64,000 nt of DNA from Cavia porcellus (lineage: Eukaryota > Chordata > Mammalia > Rodentia > Caviidae), in the NCBI RefSeq assembly GCF_034190915.1, contig NW_026947506.1, positions 11,965,501 through 12,029,500 of the forward strand, written 5' to 3'. Positions 23,488-35,920 of the stretch are shown piece after piece. The notes beneath the pieces are model-generated. The model saw only the letters and a program-made list of their open reading frames with translations, was not told the origin of the DNA and searched no databases. The stretch's first letter is position 1; each line of letters begins with the position of its first letter. The translations under genes were made by a program, and so were the position numbers.

Positions 23488-25800
23488 CAAGATCTGGCTA
23501 CCACAAACTGTGCTGCTATAAACATGGGTGCAAATATATCACCGTGGTATGATGTTTTTTATTCTTTGGGGCAGATACCCAGAAGGGGAATAGCTGAGTT
23601 GAGTGAGGCCTCTAGACCTAGTTTGTGCGGAATCTCCACACTGATTTCCACAGTGGTTGCATTACCACCAACAATGGAGAAGGGTTTCTTTTTCCCCCCA
23701 CTCCCCCTCCAGCATTCGTTATTGCTTGATTTCTTGACAGTAGGCATTTTTTCTGGGGCAAGGTGAAATCTCAGTGTTGTTTTAATTTGCATCGGTTAAA
23801 TGACTGGTGATGTAGAACATTTTGTCACATATTTATTTGCTGTTTCTATTTCTTCATCTGAGAACTGTGTATTTCATCTCGGATGCAAATTTTTGGATTG
23901 GGTATTTAAATCTGGGAAGACTGAATTTTTTGAGTTTTCCGTGTTCTCAATAGTAATCCTTTGTCTGAGGAACAGCTAGCAAACATTTTCTCCCACTTTG
24001 TGGGTTGTCTCTTCACTCTGTGGTTTCTCTTGCTGTTAAAAAGCTTTTCAGTCGGGTGAGATCCCACTTGATTCTCTGTGATTGTTCCTGTTCAATTCAT
24101 GTTTTCTTCATAAATTCTTTGCTTACATCAATGTTTTCAAGAGTTTTACTTAATCTACCTTCCAGCAGATTTAATGTGTCTGCTTTAATGTAAGATCTTT
24201 GATCTATTCTGATCTTAGCTTAATACACGTTGAAAGATATGTGTCCAGTTTTAATATTCAGCATGTGTAGAACCTGTTTTTCTAGCACCATTTATTAAAG
24301 AGACTGTCTGACTTCCAGTGACTGTGTTTGGCACGTTTGTCAAAGATAAGATGGTTTAGTGTGTCTGGGGTTGTGTCTCCATCTTCTAATTTGTTCCTCT
24401 AATCTTTAGGTCTGGTTCTGTTTTGTTTTGTTTTTTGTCAGTACCACACCTTTTTTTTTTTTTTTTGTCTTTTTCCTTTTTATCAGTACCAGGGATCGAA
24501 CTCACGATGCCTGCTTGCAAGGCAGGCACTTATGCCGCTGAGCTAAATCCTCAGCCCCTAGTATCACACCTTTTTTTTTTAATCACAGAACCTTTATAGT
24601 ATAATTCCAAGTCAGGAATTATGATGAACCTTGTCTTTTCTTTGTTGCCCAGGATCACCTTTGCTATTCTATGTCTCTTCTGGTTCCAGATGAATTTTAG
24701 GATTTATTTTGTGTAATTCTTTGAGATATGCTATTGGTGCTTTTATTGGCATTGCACTGAATCACTACAATAGATTTGGAAGTATGGCCATTTTCAATTA
24801 TATTGAATTTTCCTACCCAAGACTATGGGATTGCTCTCCATTTTATAATATCTTCTTTAATGTCCTTTTTGAGAGTACTGCTGTTTTCAGTGTAGAGGCC
24901 ATATACATCCTTTGTTAGATTAATTCCTAAGTATTTCATTTTGTTAGATGCTATTGTAAAAGTTATTGTTTCCTTGATTTCTCTTTCATGAGTTCTTTAT
25001 TCTTGTATATGAAGTCTATTGATTATTGAGTGTTGACTTTGTAACCAGCTACATTACTAAATTTGCTTATTAAACTATAAGTCTTTTGGTGGAATTTTTA
25101 GGGTCTTCTAAGGAGAGGATCATGTCTTCTGCAAATAATGATAGTTTAAGATTTTCCTTTCCTATCTTTATTCCTTTTATTTTTTTCTCTTGTCTAATTG
25201 CTCCAGCTAGTTTCCGGGACTATATTGAATAAGAGTGGAGACAGTGGACATGCTTGTTTTATTCCTGACTTTAGAGTGAAAGCTTTCAGTTTTTGTTCAA
25301 TTAGTATGAGGTTGGCTTTTGGTTTGTCATAAAAGGCTTTTAACAGATTGAGATAAAGATCATCTCTCCCAATTTTTGTAGGGTATTTATTATGAATTAG
25401 TGCTGGACTTTGTCAAAATCTTTTTCTGCATCTATTGAAATGATCAAGTGATTTTTACCTTTGGATTTGCCAGTATGGTGTATTATATGTATGGATTTAT
25501 GTATGTTGAACCAACCCTGCATCCTAGGTAAAAATTCCACTTGATCATGGTGTACAATCTTCTTGATGATATTCTGCAGTCTGTTTGCCAGTATCTTATT
25601 GAGGATTTTTTCTTCAATGTTCATTAGGCAGAATGGCCTGTAATTCTTTTTCTTTTTTGCATTCTTCTCTGGTTTTGTATCAGGGTAATGCTTGCTTCCA
25701 GGAATGAATTGGGAAGTACCACTTCCCATTCTATTTCATTAAAAATTTTGAGAAGTAGTGGTGCTAGGTCTTCTCTAAATTTCTTGTTTAACCCTGCCAT
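23488..25800 (-). pseudogene. Old L1 ORF2 relic
   Basis: The minus strand aligns with the L1 ORF2 at 11900-14100 but with many stops and indels. The clearest piece is 25729-25397, with [40 protein letters not shown] and [13 protein letters not shown] from the reverse transcriptase. The C-terminal part is at 23792-23559. It lacks ORF1 and most of the endonuclease. A later SINE sits at 24451-24559. Confidence 0.85.
24451..24559 (-). mobile_element. ID-type SINE, young, full length
   Basis: A T-run, a GTCTTTTTCCTTTTTATCAG tail, a reversed B box (ATCGAACTCACGATGCC) and a reversed A box ending in CAGCCCC. It is flanked by AGTACCACACC (24440-24450) and AGTATCACACC (24560-24570), an 11-bp target duplication with one mismatch. 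Confidence 0.92.
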
Positions 25801-27326
25801 TTCATGGCTACCCCTTCTTTCTTTCAGGGCTCAGTAGACTCTTTCCATAATGGGCTGCAAATGTTTTCAAGATTTACGTTCAATCATCCAGGAACAAAAA
25901 AATCCTCCGATTTTAGAATACATTCTGAGCCCAGGCCAGGGCAGGACACAACAGAATAGAGAGTGGGAAGGCCATGTGAGAGGCATCAGACTTCATTTTC
26001 AAAATTTTCACTGTCATCTCTATTAATTTTCCACCTAGAAAGGCAGTTTGTGAACACAAAAGGAGCCCAGTTACTGTGTGAAGTGAAGACATTACATTTA
26101 AATGATACTAATAGTCTGCAATTGAGTAAACATGAAAGAAATGCAAACATGAATTGTCCAAGACAAGCTTGATACTCATTCAGACTCATAAAAATCCTGA
26201 ATTCTGAAAGTAATCATATTGCCAACCATGGGGGCACAATTATTGCTGAAATGGAACCAAATTCCTAATCCAATTAAACATTTCCTTCTGATGGGGCAGT
26301 GACCCCTAAGAACTTCAAACTCTAAGTTCCCCTTGCCCTATAGTTCCCTTGTTACAAATTGTCACTCTGCTCTTCAGGATTTTAATATCCCTAGAGCCAT
26401 GTGATCCATTTGTTAACAACTTGTTTGGCGTCAGAGATGTGTAGGATATTAGTATAATCACTTACTTATGTGTAGATTGGAGCCATATGAGTTGGAACCC
26501 ATGAACCAAATCTGGTCCCTGGGTCCTTTCTCTCAGGCTTTTTAACTCTTCTCTGGCTCCTTGACCTCATAATAAAACTAACCTTTTTCTTTTCACTTCT
26601 ATTTTCCAAGATATTTCTGTATTGGAAGCAGTCAAAATCAAACTTCCCTCATAGAAACAATGACATAAAAGAATATATTTTTATTAAATTCTGTAGGACA
26701 GATATTTTATACCTGTATAAAAGTAAAGAAATAAATATCTAATATAATTCAGCAAGGTGTATGTCCTAAATAATCTTCCAAATGTATCAACTCATTCTTC
26801 AACTATTTATGTAAATGAGTTTTTAATCTATGAATACCCTGACAGTGTTTAGCATGTGTCTATTTCAGTTTGACTCCAGCAATTCTTTGCAGATGAAAAC
26901 CACTAATTTCCTGTAGAACCCATTCTCTGCCAAGCAGGCAGAACAGGCCTCTGGTGATGCACTCATGGTTGAAACAAATGAACTGCTAGAAACACCTACA
27001 CTCATGTTATGTAGTGCTTAACAAATTGATGGATGCCTACTATATCATCTAACAAATTCACTTGTAAGTTCTGACTTAGAAAACTTTATGCAGAATATTC
27101 ATAATGATGTGAAAGGTTGTGTGATCATGCCCTCTGAGAAATTAATATAATACCTCTCAATATGTTAATAAGAGAATATATGTTAATACGGTAGGAATAT
27201 ATTGATAAGGTAGTAATATGTTTTGTTGATAGGTAGTATAACACTTCCATCATCAGGTACAGAAAAGTTTACATATAGTAGTCTTTTCAGGAAACTTACA
27301 GTTATCCTATTTGAAAGTCAATTTTC
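25801..27326. other. No gene recognised
   Basis: AT-rich sequence with only short random ORFs. An AATAAAAC-type motif near 26570 after a CT-rich run hints at an old LTR, without boundaries. Confidence 0.5.
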
Positions 27327-27739
27327 TGTTTGGGCCTATGCCTAAATCTCGAGTACCCAAAATTGTGCAGCAAATGACCAAGTGGCATTGGATGAAACAA
27401 GTGGCATTCTCTTGAGGGCAGCAGGAAGAGTGAAATCCTCTTCAGAGCTCATAATGCTGCTAGCAGGCCAGCCAACTGTCACTAGTCAGTGTGTATTTAA
27501 TCAGAACAAGCAATGAATTGAGTGGACAATGGAGGAAACCTGTGCATGTTCCTGGGAGAGGATCAAGGAACCCTCAAAAGAACAGATGATGCTAATTAAG
27601 GAAAACTATCTAGGAAGTCTCCAGGTGGTCTCAGCAGTGGCCTATCTTGTTCCTTGAGGTGTCTCCTCATTCTCAATTCTATCATGCCCAGGCCAAACCA
27701 CAGCCCTACACATGTATTCAGCTTCAACGCTTTCCAACA
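27327..27739 (-). repeat. 3' LTR of the old ERV2 provirus
   Basis: It runs from TGTTTGGGCC to TTTCCAACA, about 413 bp, and aligns along its length with 34804-35210. A clear target duplication and polypurine tract were not found, consistent with age. Confidence 0.65.
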
Positions 27740-29161
27740 TCTATCTCTTTATTGGTTTTGTTGGTTCCCAGGATTGGTGGCCAGCTCAAGATGGGGAAGG
27801 TTTGAGGAGATGAGATGAGGAGTTTGAGGAGATGCGATTTAACTCATCATAGTTCATCAGTTCATAACAGTAGTCAGTTACCAGCATAGACAGCAATTGT
27901 CAGATGATGTCAGTGATCCGAGATTCTCCCAAGGCCAAAATTTTACATTGCACTGTATCTACAGAGGCCAGATTTTTCTGCAGGAGGTTCAAGACCAAGC
28001 TAACATGAGACCTACATTAACTACAATCAGTTCCTTAGTTCCTATAAAGGTCACTTAGGTCTACTCAGGAGTTATCTTAGAACTATGCATAGCACCTCAT
28101 GGCTCTTCTGTCAGTGTCAGCCACCTGGAAGAGTCACAGCCATTGCTTGACCACATTGTTCTCTGTGAAAGCTTGGGAGATTTCCCATGGTCACTCTTCT
28201 TAGGCAAACCTTGCATTCAAGATGACTTTCCTCTGTGATCTCATCATCTTCTTGATAAGACAACCAGGGACTCACTGAGTATCCTAGGGTGATGCAATCA
28301 GAGATTATTTTATGTTCTGGGTCTCCACCAACCTTGAAGGGCTGGGACCAAAATATTGGCTACCCATTTAGGCCATCTGTCGGAGTTTTGGCTTCTAAGC
28401 CTTAGCTATTGAACATCCAGAAGTTTTTGGTAACAATACAGTATATTAGAGGCAGTAAGCTTTAACATTACTATTTTATCTAAACATGAAGCAAATTAGA
28501 ACATTAAATGAACACTATTTTCTTCTATCCATGGACAATTTAGGATTTGAATACCTACAGTGTTAACATTTCCATATTTTACATAGTATATGAGGATTCA
28601 GAACCATACATAGTATTGCATCATGACAATCATGAGATTCTTGCAATAATCTAAATTCCTCATTTGACATAAAATATTTCTTCAGTCAATCACCCTTATC
28701 TAATAGATAAGAAGTTTTTGTGTATTATTGACCAACTTATTGATCTTTAGGTGAATGTGAATCTCACAAATCTTTGGTTTCAGCAGAGGTGTGCACATGA
28801 CACAAAAATCTGTTACCACAAGTAATACCCATTTTACAATCATGGAGTCTTATGCATCCAGAAATATGAATGTATGCAATACAACATGAAGTTGATTACA
28901 ATCAACTGTCATAAACATGTGAAACATTTATACAGGATCTTCAAACCAAAAATATGTATTACTTCTTTTCATAATGACCAATGTGTACATTTAGGAATAC
29001 ATTTCATAAATTTATTTGAGGTGTCTCCTATAATGCTCTGGAGATCACTGCAGTCTCTACTCAATGAATAAGAACTGGTTAAAAATGTTACCAAGCAACT
29101 ACTTTCTTATTTATCAGTCAGAGTTCAGTCCAGCAAACTCATTGCTAAGAGAGTTTGTTGG
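27740..29161. other. Internal region of the old ERV2, not recognisable
   Basis: By position this would be pol/env 3' sequence, but no conserved motif survives in any frame. The small ORF at 28874-29071 has no recognised domain. Confidence 0.4.
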
Positions 29162-29170
29162 TTTATTTAT

Positions 29171-31551
29171 CTTTTTAAATTTATTTTTATTTAAAGAAAG
29201 ACAAAACAAAACAGAAAACAGGTTGAAATAGTACATACTTTTAAAGAAAAAAATAAACTGTAATAAATCACTAGTTTGTGATTACATATTGTCCTCTTAC
29301 AAATAATTGTTCAAGATACAAAAGTGGAACATGTAAATGGGAATTCAAACAGGGAGACTGCAAAGAGTTCTGTTCAACTATCTAATACAAACTAATTAAT
29401 ACGGCTATCAGTCCTATACACTTAAACATGTACGCATTTATCCATATTTTCATTTATGTTGAGTTTAAACAAACCAAAGCAGATTAAAATCACTCTGATC
29501 AAAGATTAATAGTATTGCTGAATTTCACATCATGGCACTAAAGAATCAGCACTGGGTACTGTAGTGCCTTTTTTTCCCTTCAAAGTATTTGTTCATTTCA
29601 CCATGTGTCATAAGATCAGTTCTTGTAAACTGTTGATAGGTTTTATGGAAGCATGCGTCTTAACATGTATTTCTATTCTTTCTATATTAGAGGGAGAAAC
29701 AGAAAAAAGCAGGACAGAGCAAAACATAATCCTAGAGATACATAAAACTAAAAAGATATGTAAAAGTGCTGTACAAGGATTTCTACCATGGTTACTATGT
29801 TGTCTCTTGTTATCATCAATAGAAATGGCTATATCATTAGATAAAGTATAATTGAATATATCAGTGCATGACAGTATAACAGAAATACAGCTTTATAGAT
29901 AGTATGGAGCTACAAAAACAGGACTTGGAATGATTCATTCTATTGTCTTCTTGATTTGATGGTTTGTGCTGAGAAGTCTGATGCAATTCTGATGGTATTT
30001 TCCTTATAAATGATCTGTTTCTTGTCTCTGACAGCTTTTAATATTCTGTTATTATATTGGATTTCTGGGATCTTGATTATTATATGCCTATATGTAGTTC
30101 TGCTTTGGTTTAGGTGGCTGGAGTTCTGTATGCCTGATACACCTGGATATCTTTTCCTTTTCCTATTCTTGGGAAGTTTTCCTTTACTGTTTTTGTGAAT
30201 AGACTTTGTAGTTCCTTTGCTTGTACCCCTCCTTCTTCATTCACATTAGTTATTATTAAGTTATAAAACTTCTTGTCATCTTTTAACCTTTGTAATGTTA
30301 CTGCGTTTCCTTGTTATTTTTAAGAACTTTTTCCTTTCATGATCCCACAGTGCCAACCTGTCCTCTAGTATGGATAATCTATCCTTAGTTTCTTTCAAGC
30401 AGTTTTGCTAGCTTTCAATGGAGTTTTAAAATTCCTGGTAGTCTCTTTGAACCAGCTTCCTTTATTCTATCTTTTCTCTATTTTCCTCATGAAACATTTC
30501 TCCTCTTTTTTGGAAGATGGTTTTTCTTTTCTTCCAAGTTTTTGCTTGAGAGGTGCTTAGCATTTCATTAATTATTCTATTTGTATCTTGCTTTACATTG
30601 TTAAATACTTCACCTTTGAAATTGTCTATGAGTTCCTGAAGATATTGCTTTATGTCTACTGGTGCCATGTCTGATATTGCATGTTTGCTGTCTTCATTTT
30701 CCTTTGCATTTACTTTTCCTGGATCAATGTTCTCAGGATTGGGGAGTGGGGACTCTTTCTTTTGCTGCCTCTTTTCATATATTTTGTTCCTTCCCTACAG
30801 GTGTATATAGGAGGCCCATCTTCTTTGTTGGTTACAGTTTGTCTGAAGTGCTGACTACACTGCACTAGGCAAGAACATGGAGATACAGACCAGGGCAGTC
30901 TATGCTGGGCCTGCCCATCTGGGTTAGTCAACCTGTTGGAGGCTTCACTGCATTATCGTGTACTTACAGGCATTGGTACTGGTACAGGCTAGCCTATTGG
31001 TCTCAGTCTGAGGTGTGACCCAGGTCAGGTGCTCCCCACCAGTCCCACTTGAAAAGGGAGAAACTGACTGAAGTCACTGCAGCCTCTTGTCCTGTCCAAT
31101 TTTCCTGGTAGAAGAATGTCATCTGTTGGAGCTCCTTTTTCTCTATGGAAGGGTTTTTATTCCTGTCACTCACTGAAGGTCAATGCAGGGTTTCCTGCCA
31201 GCTTAGCTCTCAGTTCAGATCACTGGCTCCCATCCTCAGTGCAAATGTGTCTCCAGTGAATTGAAACTGGTGAGCTTTGGTGTAGTTCCATAAATCTTGG
31301 CTGCATGAGATCAAGTGTAGCAGTGGCAGTGAGTTCAAGTGGCAGCTCCAAGACTGTAGCTGTTCCAATAGTAACACTGGGACTGTATTTTTAAATGGTT
31401 TCTCTTCTTAGTTTTCATTAGGGTTGTGAGGGTCTATCTCCCTCTGTCTGAGACTCACTATGCCATATTGTTTTTGTGATTCCAAGTTGACTATCTCAGA
31501 GAGCTTCTGTACCCTGCTGTTATCTATCCACCACCATTTCTCCCCTGGGAC
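29171..31551 (-). mobile_element. HAL1-like element 3, internally deleted
   Basis: The 5' UTR (31551-30779), a partial ORF1 (30778-29935) and the 3' noncoding region (29934-29171) are in the same order as element 2 (51032-54257). The C-terminal part of ORF1 and the adjoining sequence are deleted at about 29935. The flanks TTTATTTAT at 29162-29170 and 31552-31560 are a plausible but low-complexity 9-bp target duplication. Confidence 0.65.
29935..30778 (-). pseudogene. HAL1-like ORF1 remnant in element 3
   Basis: The start region (ATG near 30778) aligns with ORF1 at 9443. A piece at 30668-30462 reads IKQYLQELIDNFKGEVFNNV. Later pieces retain the RRM and C-terminal words but in shifted frames. 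It is non-coding now. Confidence 0.65.
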
Positions 31552-31560
31552 TTTATTTAT

Positions 31561-32659
31561 TCATCCTAATAATATAATTTCTAAATAATGAGACTATAAA
31601 GTCAGCGATGAATAACACCATATTGCATTCCTATTCCCAGTCTTTGTGACATTTCGAGGAGCTGGCAACCAATGTGAAACCATGCATTGTAAATTCACAA
31701 CCCAAACAAATCTTTGATCAAAAAATACAAACATGTAAAAAGAGAAAATTTACTGAGCTTAAAATGAAAGGAACAGCTGTTCACAGAGTGGACAAATGGA
31801 CAAACAGACAGATGATCTATGTGGATTTAAACAAACACAGAAATCAGCACACAACTTGTAGGGGTCTGTGAGAACATTTAAGTTCCCCAGAGGCCATTTA
31901 TGTACCTGCACCATTCCCCTTTGTTAAACTAGCTGCCCTTGTACACCCCATGCTCCCAGTGCTGGAACACCTGGTCACCTCAAGCACCCCATACCCTCAG
32001 GTTGTTTCACAGATGTTCTTTGCCACTTGAGCACTTCTGTATGGCCATTTTTGCTTTCTGATTCACAGGTATGAACAATCACTAGCTGAGCAACTCCCAG
32101 CTACTGCTTACAAACATACTGGACAAACAGGCAACTGATATATGTCCAGACTAACAAACATCTTACAAAATCAGAGTACAATCAAGCATATCCTTAATCA
32201 AGCCAAATTACAATAGCTTCCTACAAATTTAGAATCTACAACTATAAATCAACCAGTTGGATTTGTTTTAGACTAACTAGCAGAGATATTGTAAAAAAGG
32301 ATCCAAGGCCTGATTCAGGGAGAGGTGAAATTTTGGAATTACGTTGTGTAGCCCATGATGCCAACTCATTCCATGCAGGGCAAACACAATCAGCAGGAAC
32401 CCACACAAGGCCTTAGCAAAACACAGAGGGTCCCCCTTCCCCAGATCAGCAGAGGCATCAGCCCCAGCCCCCATGGGTCTTGGGGAGTTTTGTATAATAC
32501 AAAAGGCTTTGTCAGAAGTATACACTAGTAAGAATGTATTTGAATCAGGGAAGAAGACAGCCTCATTGGGACAGACAACTGAGTTACAGTAAATAGCACC
32601 ATGAAGAGAATAGTAAAAACCTGTGCAGGAAGTTCATTTTTCTTCTTTAACTGTTTAAA
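31561..32659. other. Internal ERV2 sequence, unrecognised
   Basis: It lies between the HAL1-like insertion and the protease remnant. The ORF at 32525-32277 (82 codons) has no family motif that I recognise. Confidence 0.4.
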
Positions 32660-32855
32660 GAGAAGAGATACTCTTTTTTATTTTTTAAATTAAAACAGAG
32701 TAAACAAAACATGTAGAAAGAATATATGCTTTCAAAGAAAAACTAAACTGTAAGAAATCACGGGTTGATGTTTACATATTGTCCTCTTACAAATAAGTGT
32801 TCAAGATAAAAGAGTGGATTACATAAAGTTTGGATTCAAAGAGCAGTGGAACAAA
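32660..32855 (-). mobile_element. HAL1-like 3' end fragment
   Basis: A T-rich run is followed by AAGAAATCACGGGTTGATG and ACATATTGTCCTCTTACAAA, matching 51049-51230 and 29171-29330. This is a severely 5'-truncated insertion. Confidence 0.6.
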
Positions 32856-32915
32856 ATCATGACTGTCCACTTGCAAGGCAGTTATGCATGCCACAGAGCT
32901 AAATCCCCAGCCCTG
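32856..32915 (-). mobile_element. ID-type SINE fragment
   Basis: CCACTTGCAAGGCAG and CACAGAGCTAAATCCCCAGCC correspond to the reversed A-box half of an ID element. Confidence 0.6.
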
Positions 32916-33596
32916 TGTTTGCAGAGGGAACAGCAGAGGCCAGCAAAAAGGAAAACTCAGCCTTGGTAAGTGATAAGACAGTACTGATTAAATCAATTCT
33001 AAGGACTCTAGGTGTTCCAGTACATCTCAAGAGATGAGAGGGAATAGCACTGACAATGTCAAATAAAGTATCACCAGATGAGTGAAGTAAAAGGGAAACC
33101 TCAGCTCCAGTGTGTAGCAAACCTGAAAAGGAAAGGTTGTCAATAGTTAAAGAGAGGCTTTGGCATGCATCTGCTAGGGCAATAGCAGTAGAAACCAGAG
33201 TGCAGCCAAATCCTTGATTTCCACAAATAGCATGACAAGCTTTAAAGGAGATATAAGACAAGACAATTAGTTGAGCTACAGATTCAGAAACATTTAGTTG
33301 AATGGGTAAGAGAGATCACAGTTGAACAACAATATGCCTGTTTAATCAGCATCAATGACACCAGGAATCACAAAAGTGCCTGTTTTTGATGCATGTGAAC
33401 AGGAAAGAACCAGGCCAGCTGTCACAGGAGGCAAAGAATCATGAAAAGTAGTAGAGACCTTATAAAACTTACTAGGGATTTCCAATGCAGTGTCAGGTTT
33501 CATAGAAATGTCTTTTAAAGCATTTTTGTAGTCTTGGTTTGCATTTTTGTATGTTAATTTCTTTAACAAGATATACGCTGCTGCTGTGTTTTCCAC
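32899..33596 (-). pseudogene. ERV2 dUTPase-protease remnant
   Basis: The piece at 33596-33342 ends in GTFVIPGVIDAD, the retroviral dUTPase signature. The piece at 33261-32899 contains FSGLLHTGAEVSLL, the retroviral aspartic protease active-site region with the catalytic Asp of DTGA replaced by His, so it is catalytically dead. dUTPase fused ahead of protease is typical of betaretroviruses. Frames are interrupted between the pieces. Confidence 0.7.
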
Positions 33597-33599
33597 ATG

Positions 33600-34770
33600 G
33601 CCTTCACTAGATTAATTTATCATTGTATAAAGGTAAGGCAAGGTTCAGTGTCCTCCTGTTTAATAGTGCTAAAGGAACCTTTTGTACACAGGCCTTCAAG
33701 GATTCTTTTTCAAGCTTTTAAAGCAATTTAAGCCATTTGAAGGTAAGAGCCTCAGGGTGGCAATGAATTTGTTGGCAAATTTCTGAAAAAGCTCTCTCCC
33801 CATAATTCAGTAGCTCCTATAGCATTATTGCAATATAAATTATTTATAGCTTGCTTGCCCACAGCATCAGTATATTCTTAGAGCCACACCTGATGTTGGG
33901 TTTGAATGACAATAGTATGCACTAAGGCTTTCCACTCCAAAGGGTTCATTTCATAACCATGACTGATACCCTCAATAATGCCTATTACAAAAGTACTTTT
34001 AAGTCCATATTCCTTGACAGCCTTTTTAAAACTCTTTATCTTTTTTGTTTTTCTCTTTTGGAAGAGGGGATTCAATTTATAATCTTGCAGTTTCCAGGTA
34101 GGTGTTTATGCCACTGAGCTTAATTTGCAGGCCATTTTAACTCTTCAAACTGTTACTGAAAACCTTCAAAGTGGGGCTCTTGTCACTGATGCAAAATAGG
34201 ACAAGCAATTAATTCCCCATGTTGTTTAGCTTCTTGAGCCCCCTTTTGCATGGGAGTTAGAACAGGTAAAGTGTTGCCCAGAGGTTTTTCAAGGTTTGCC
34301 TCTTGTGGAGGCAGTGCCAGGGGAGGTGGAGAAGCACCAGAAGTGGTGCATCCATGAAAACTGGGAATCCAACCATGGCATGTTCCATGTGCCTGCCTGC
34401 CAAATATCACCTCAGCAAAGATACCAGGTGTGCAAGACAGAGATCAGAGCTCAAGGCTCCTCAATGCAGCAGTTTACCTATTTTTCCCAAACTCTCATAG
34501 TGACCACACCCACCTTAAGAACAATGATCTAGAATTTCCCACAAGAGCTGCACCAAAATATCTTTGGAAGTAACAGGGCTCACCTTCCTAAAGAAAAGCA
34601 GTTCTTTGATATGTTTCTGTTGCATTTCAGATATAGGATTCATCATGAATTCACAGGTGAAGGGATTTTTTTTAAGAAAATGAAGGGATTTTCCAAACAA
34701 AATGAAATAGACATGCTTTGGGGGCGATTTACTACCCCAGCAAAAGTAAGTCACCATTGAGAGCAGCCAT
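33600..34770 (-). pseudogene. ERV2 gag remnant (capsid region)
   Basis: The ORF at 34075-33878 reads STFVIGIIEGISHGYEMN, PLEWKALVHT and QHQVWL, which resembles the capsid region of betaretroviral gag. The upstream piece 34410-34183 is proline-rich, as expected for the matrix-capsid spacer. Stops and an ID insertion (34047-34134) break it. Confidence 0.6.
34047..34134 (-). mobile_element. ID-type SINE, degraded, within gag remnant
   Basis: GAGGGGATTCAATTTATAA, TTCCAGGTAGGTGTTTATGC and CACTGAGCTTAATTTGCAGG resemble a reversed ID core. Confidence 0.5.
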
Positions 34771-34782
34771 CTTCACTTTACA

Positions 34783-34800
34783 GTCCCTGTTTAGGTATCA
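34783..34800 (-). other. Decayed primer-binding site, tRNA-Lys type
   Basis: Three bases below the 5' LTR the minus strand reads TGATACCTAAACAGGGAC. Thirteen of 18 positions, including the last nine, agree with the tRNA-Lys3 primer site as I remember it, and the mismatches are transitions. Confidence 0.65.
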
Positions 34801-34803
34801 AGC

Positions 34804-35210
34804 TGTTGGGGTCCAGGCCTAGATCCTCAACCCCTCAAACAGGTGCAATGTGAAGGCCCAAAAGAATGAAACAAGTGATAAAATCTTTAGCGATGCAGGA
34901 GGATTAAATCCTTGGCAGAGCTCATAACTATTCAGGCCAGCTGGCTGACTGATGCTGAGCACCCCATATTTAATCAGAACAGGGAAGTAGTTGAGTGGAC
35001 AATGGAGAAAACCTGAGCAGGGTCTTGGGAGGGTTTCAAGGAACCTTCAGAGCAACAAATGATGCTAATTAAGGAAAACTATCCAGCAATTCTCCAGGTG
35101 GCCTCAGCTATGACCTATCATGCTCACTGAGTGTCTCCTCATTCTCAGATCAATCCTGCTCAGGCTATGCCAGAGCCCTGCACGTGTACTCAGCTTCAAT
35201 GGCTCTAACA
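34804..35210 (-). repeat. 5' LTR of the old ERV2 provirus
   Basis: It runs from TGTTGGGGTCC to GGCTCTAACA, 407 bp, with the primer site directly inside. It is the partner of 27327-27739. Confidence 0.7.
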
Positions 35211-35920
35211 AGTTTTTAAATAACTGCATGAATCACAAGTGCACATCACTCATGTCTCATTCAAACACCGCCACCTTCTGTCACTCCCAAACATAGCCTT
35301 TCTATCTTACTGAATACTGACAGACATTTGCCCTACCTCATCACATTCATGCTTAGTCACCATGCTCACCAGAAGAGAATATGGCAGTGTGAGCCAGGCG
35401 ATGCTGAGACCCAGGTAAAACTTTGTTTTTGGTCAATACTCTTTCTCAGCATGCATAATATTTTCATACCAAATGAGTATGAAATTCACTGTGGTGATAA
35501 TATGGAAAAATGAAAAATACAAGATGCTATAAGAAAATGAGAAAAGGTAATGTGAAATTCATTAGCTTAATTGAAGAGATGACATTTTACCTAGAGCTGT
35601 TTGAGTAACATAAGGAAGTTACTCCCACAATGTTAAAATTGCATTGATGGAAGAAGCAGTAGTTTGAAGCAAAGACATGAGGTTCTGCTGAGCACAGAAA
35701 CAGGTCATTGTTACACCTGTCTAAATGTGAACCCAAAAGGAGCAGGGAGGCTCTGAGAAACTTATCCCTCTTGTGCTTGTAGAAGTCTAGCAAACATTGC
35801 ACAGCCACTTAGGTTCAAGGCAAATTCTCGATGGAATAAGGGCAACCTATAGCTGAATTTTCATGAGTTCAGATAGGTCTATGCTGCTATCATAATTATT
35901 TTTGGGAAATCAGGTTGTGC
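35211..35920. other. No gene recognised
   Basis: Single-copy-looking sequence between the old ERV2 LTR and the young provirus. Only short random ORFs. Confidence 0.6.

Larger units (their letters stand above)
27327..35210 (-). mobile_element. Old betaretrovirus-like (ERV2) provirus remnant, minus strand
   Basis: Two related LTRs (27327-27739 and 34804-35210) bracket degraded gag and dUTPase-protease sequence with a lysine-type primer site. They share blocks such as GATGCTAATTAAGGAAAACT and AGTGTCTCCTCATTCTC but are visibly diverged, so the insertion is old. No reverse transcriptase was recognised. A HAL1-like element (29171-31551) sits inside. Family assignment rests on the dUTPase-protease arrangement and the tRNA-Lys-like primer site, both known in betaretroviruses. 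Confidence 0.7.
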
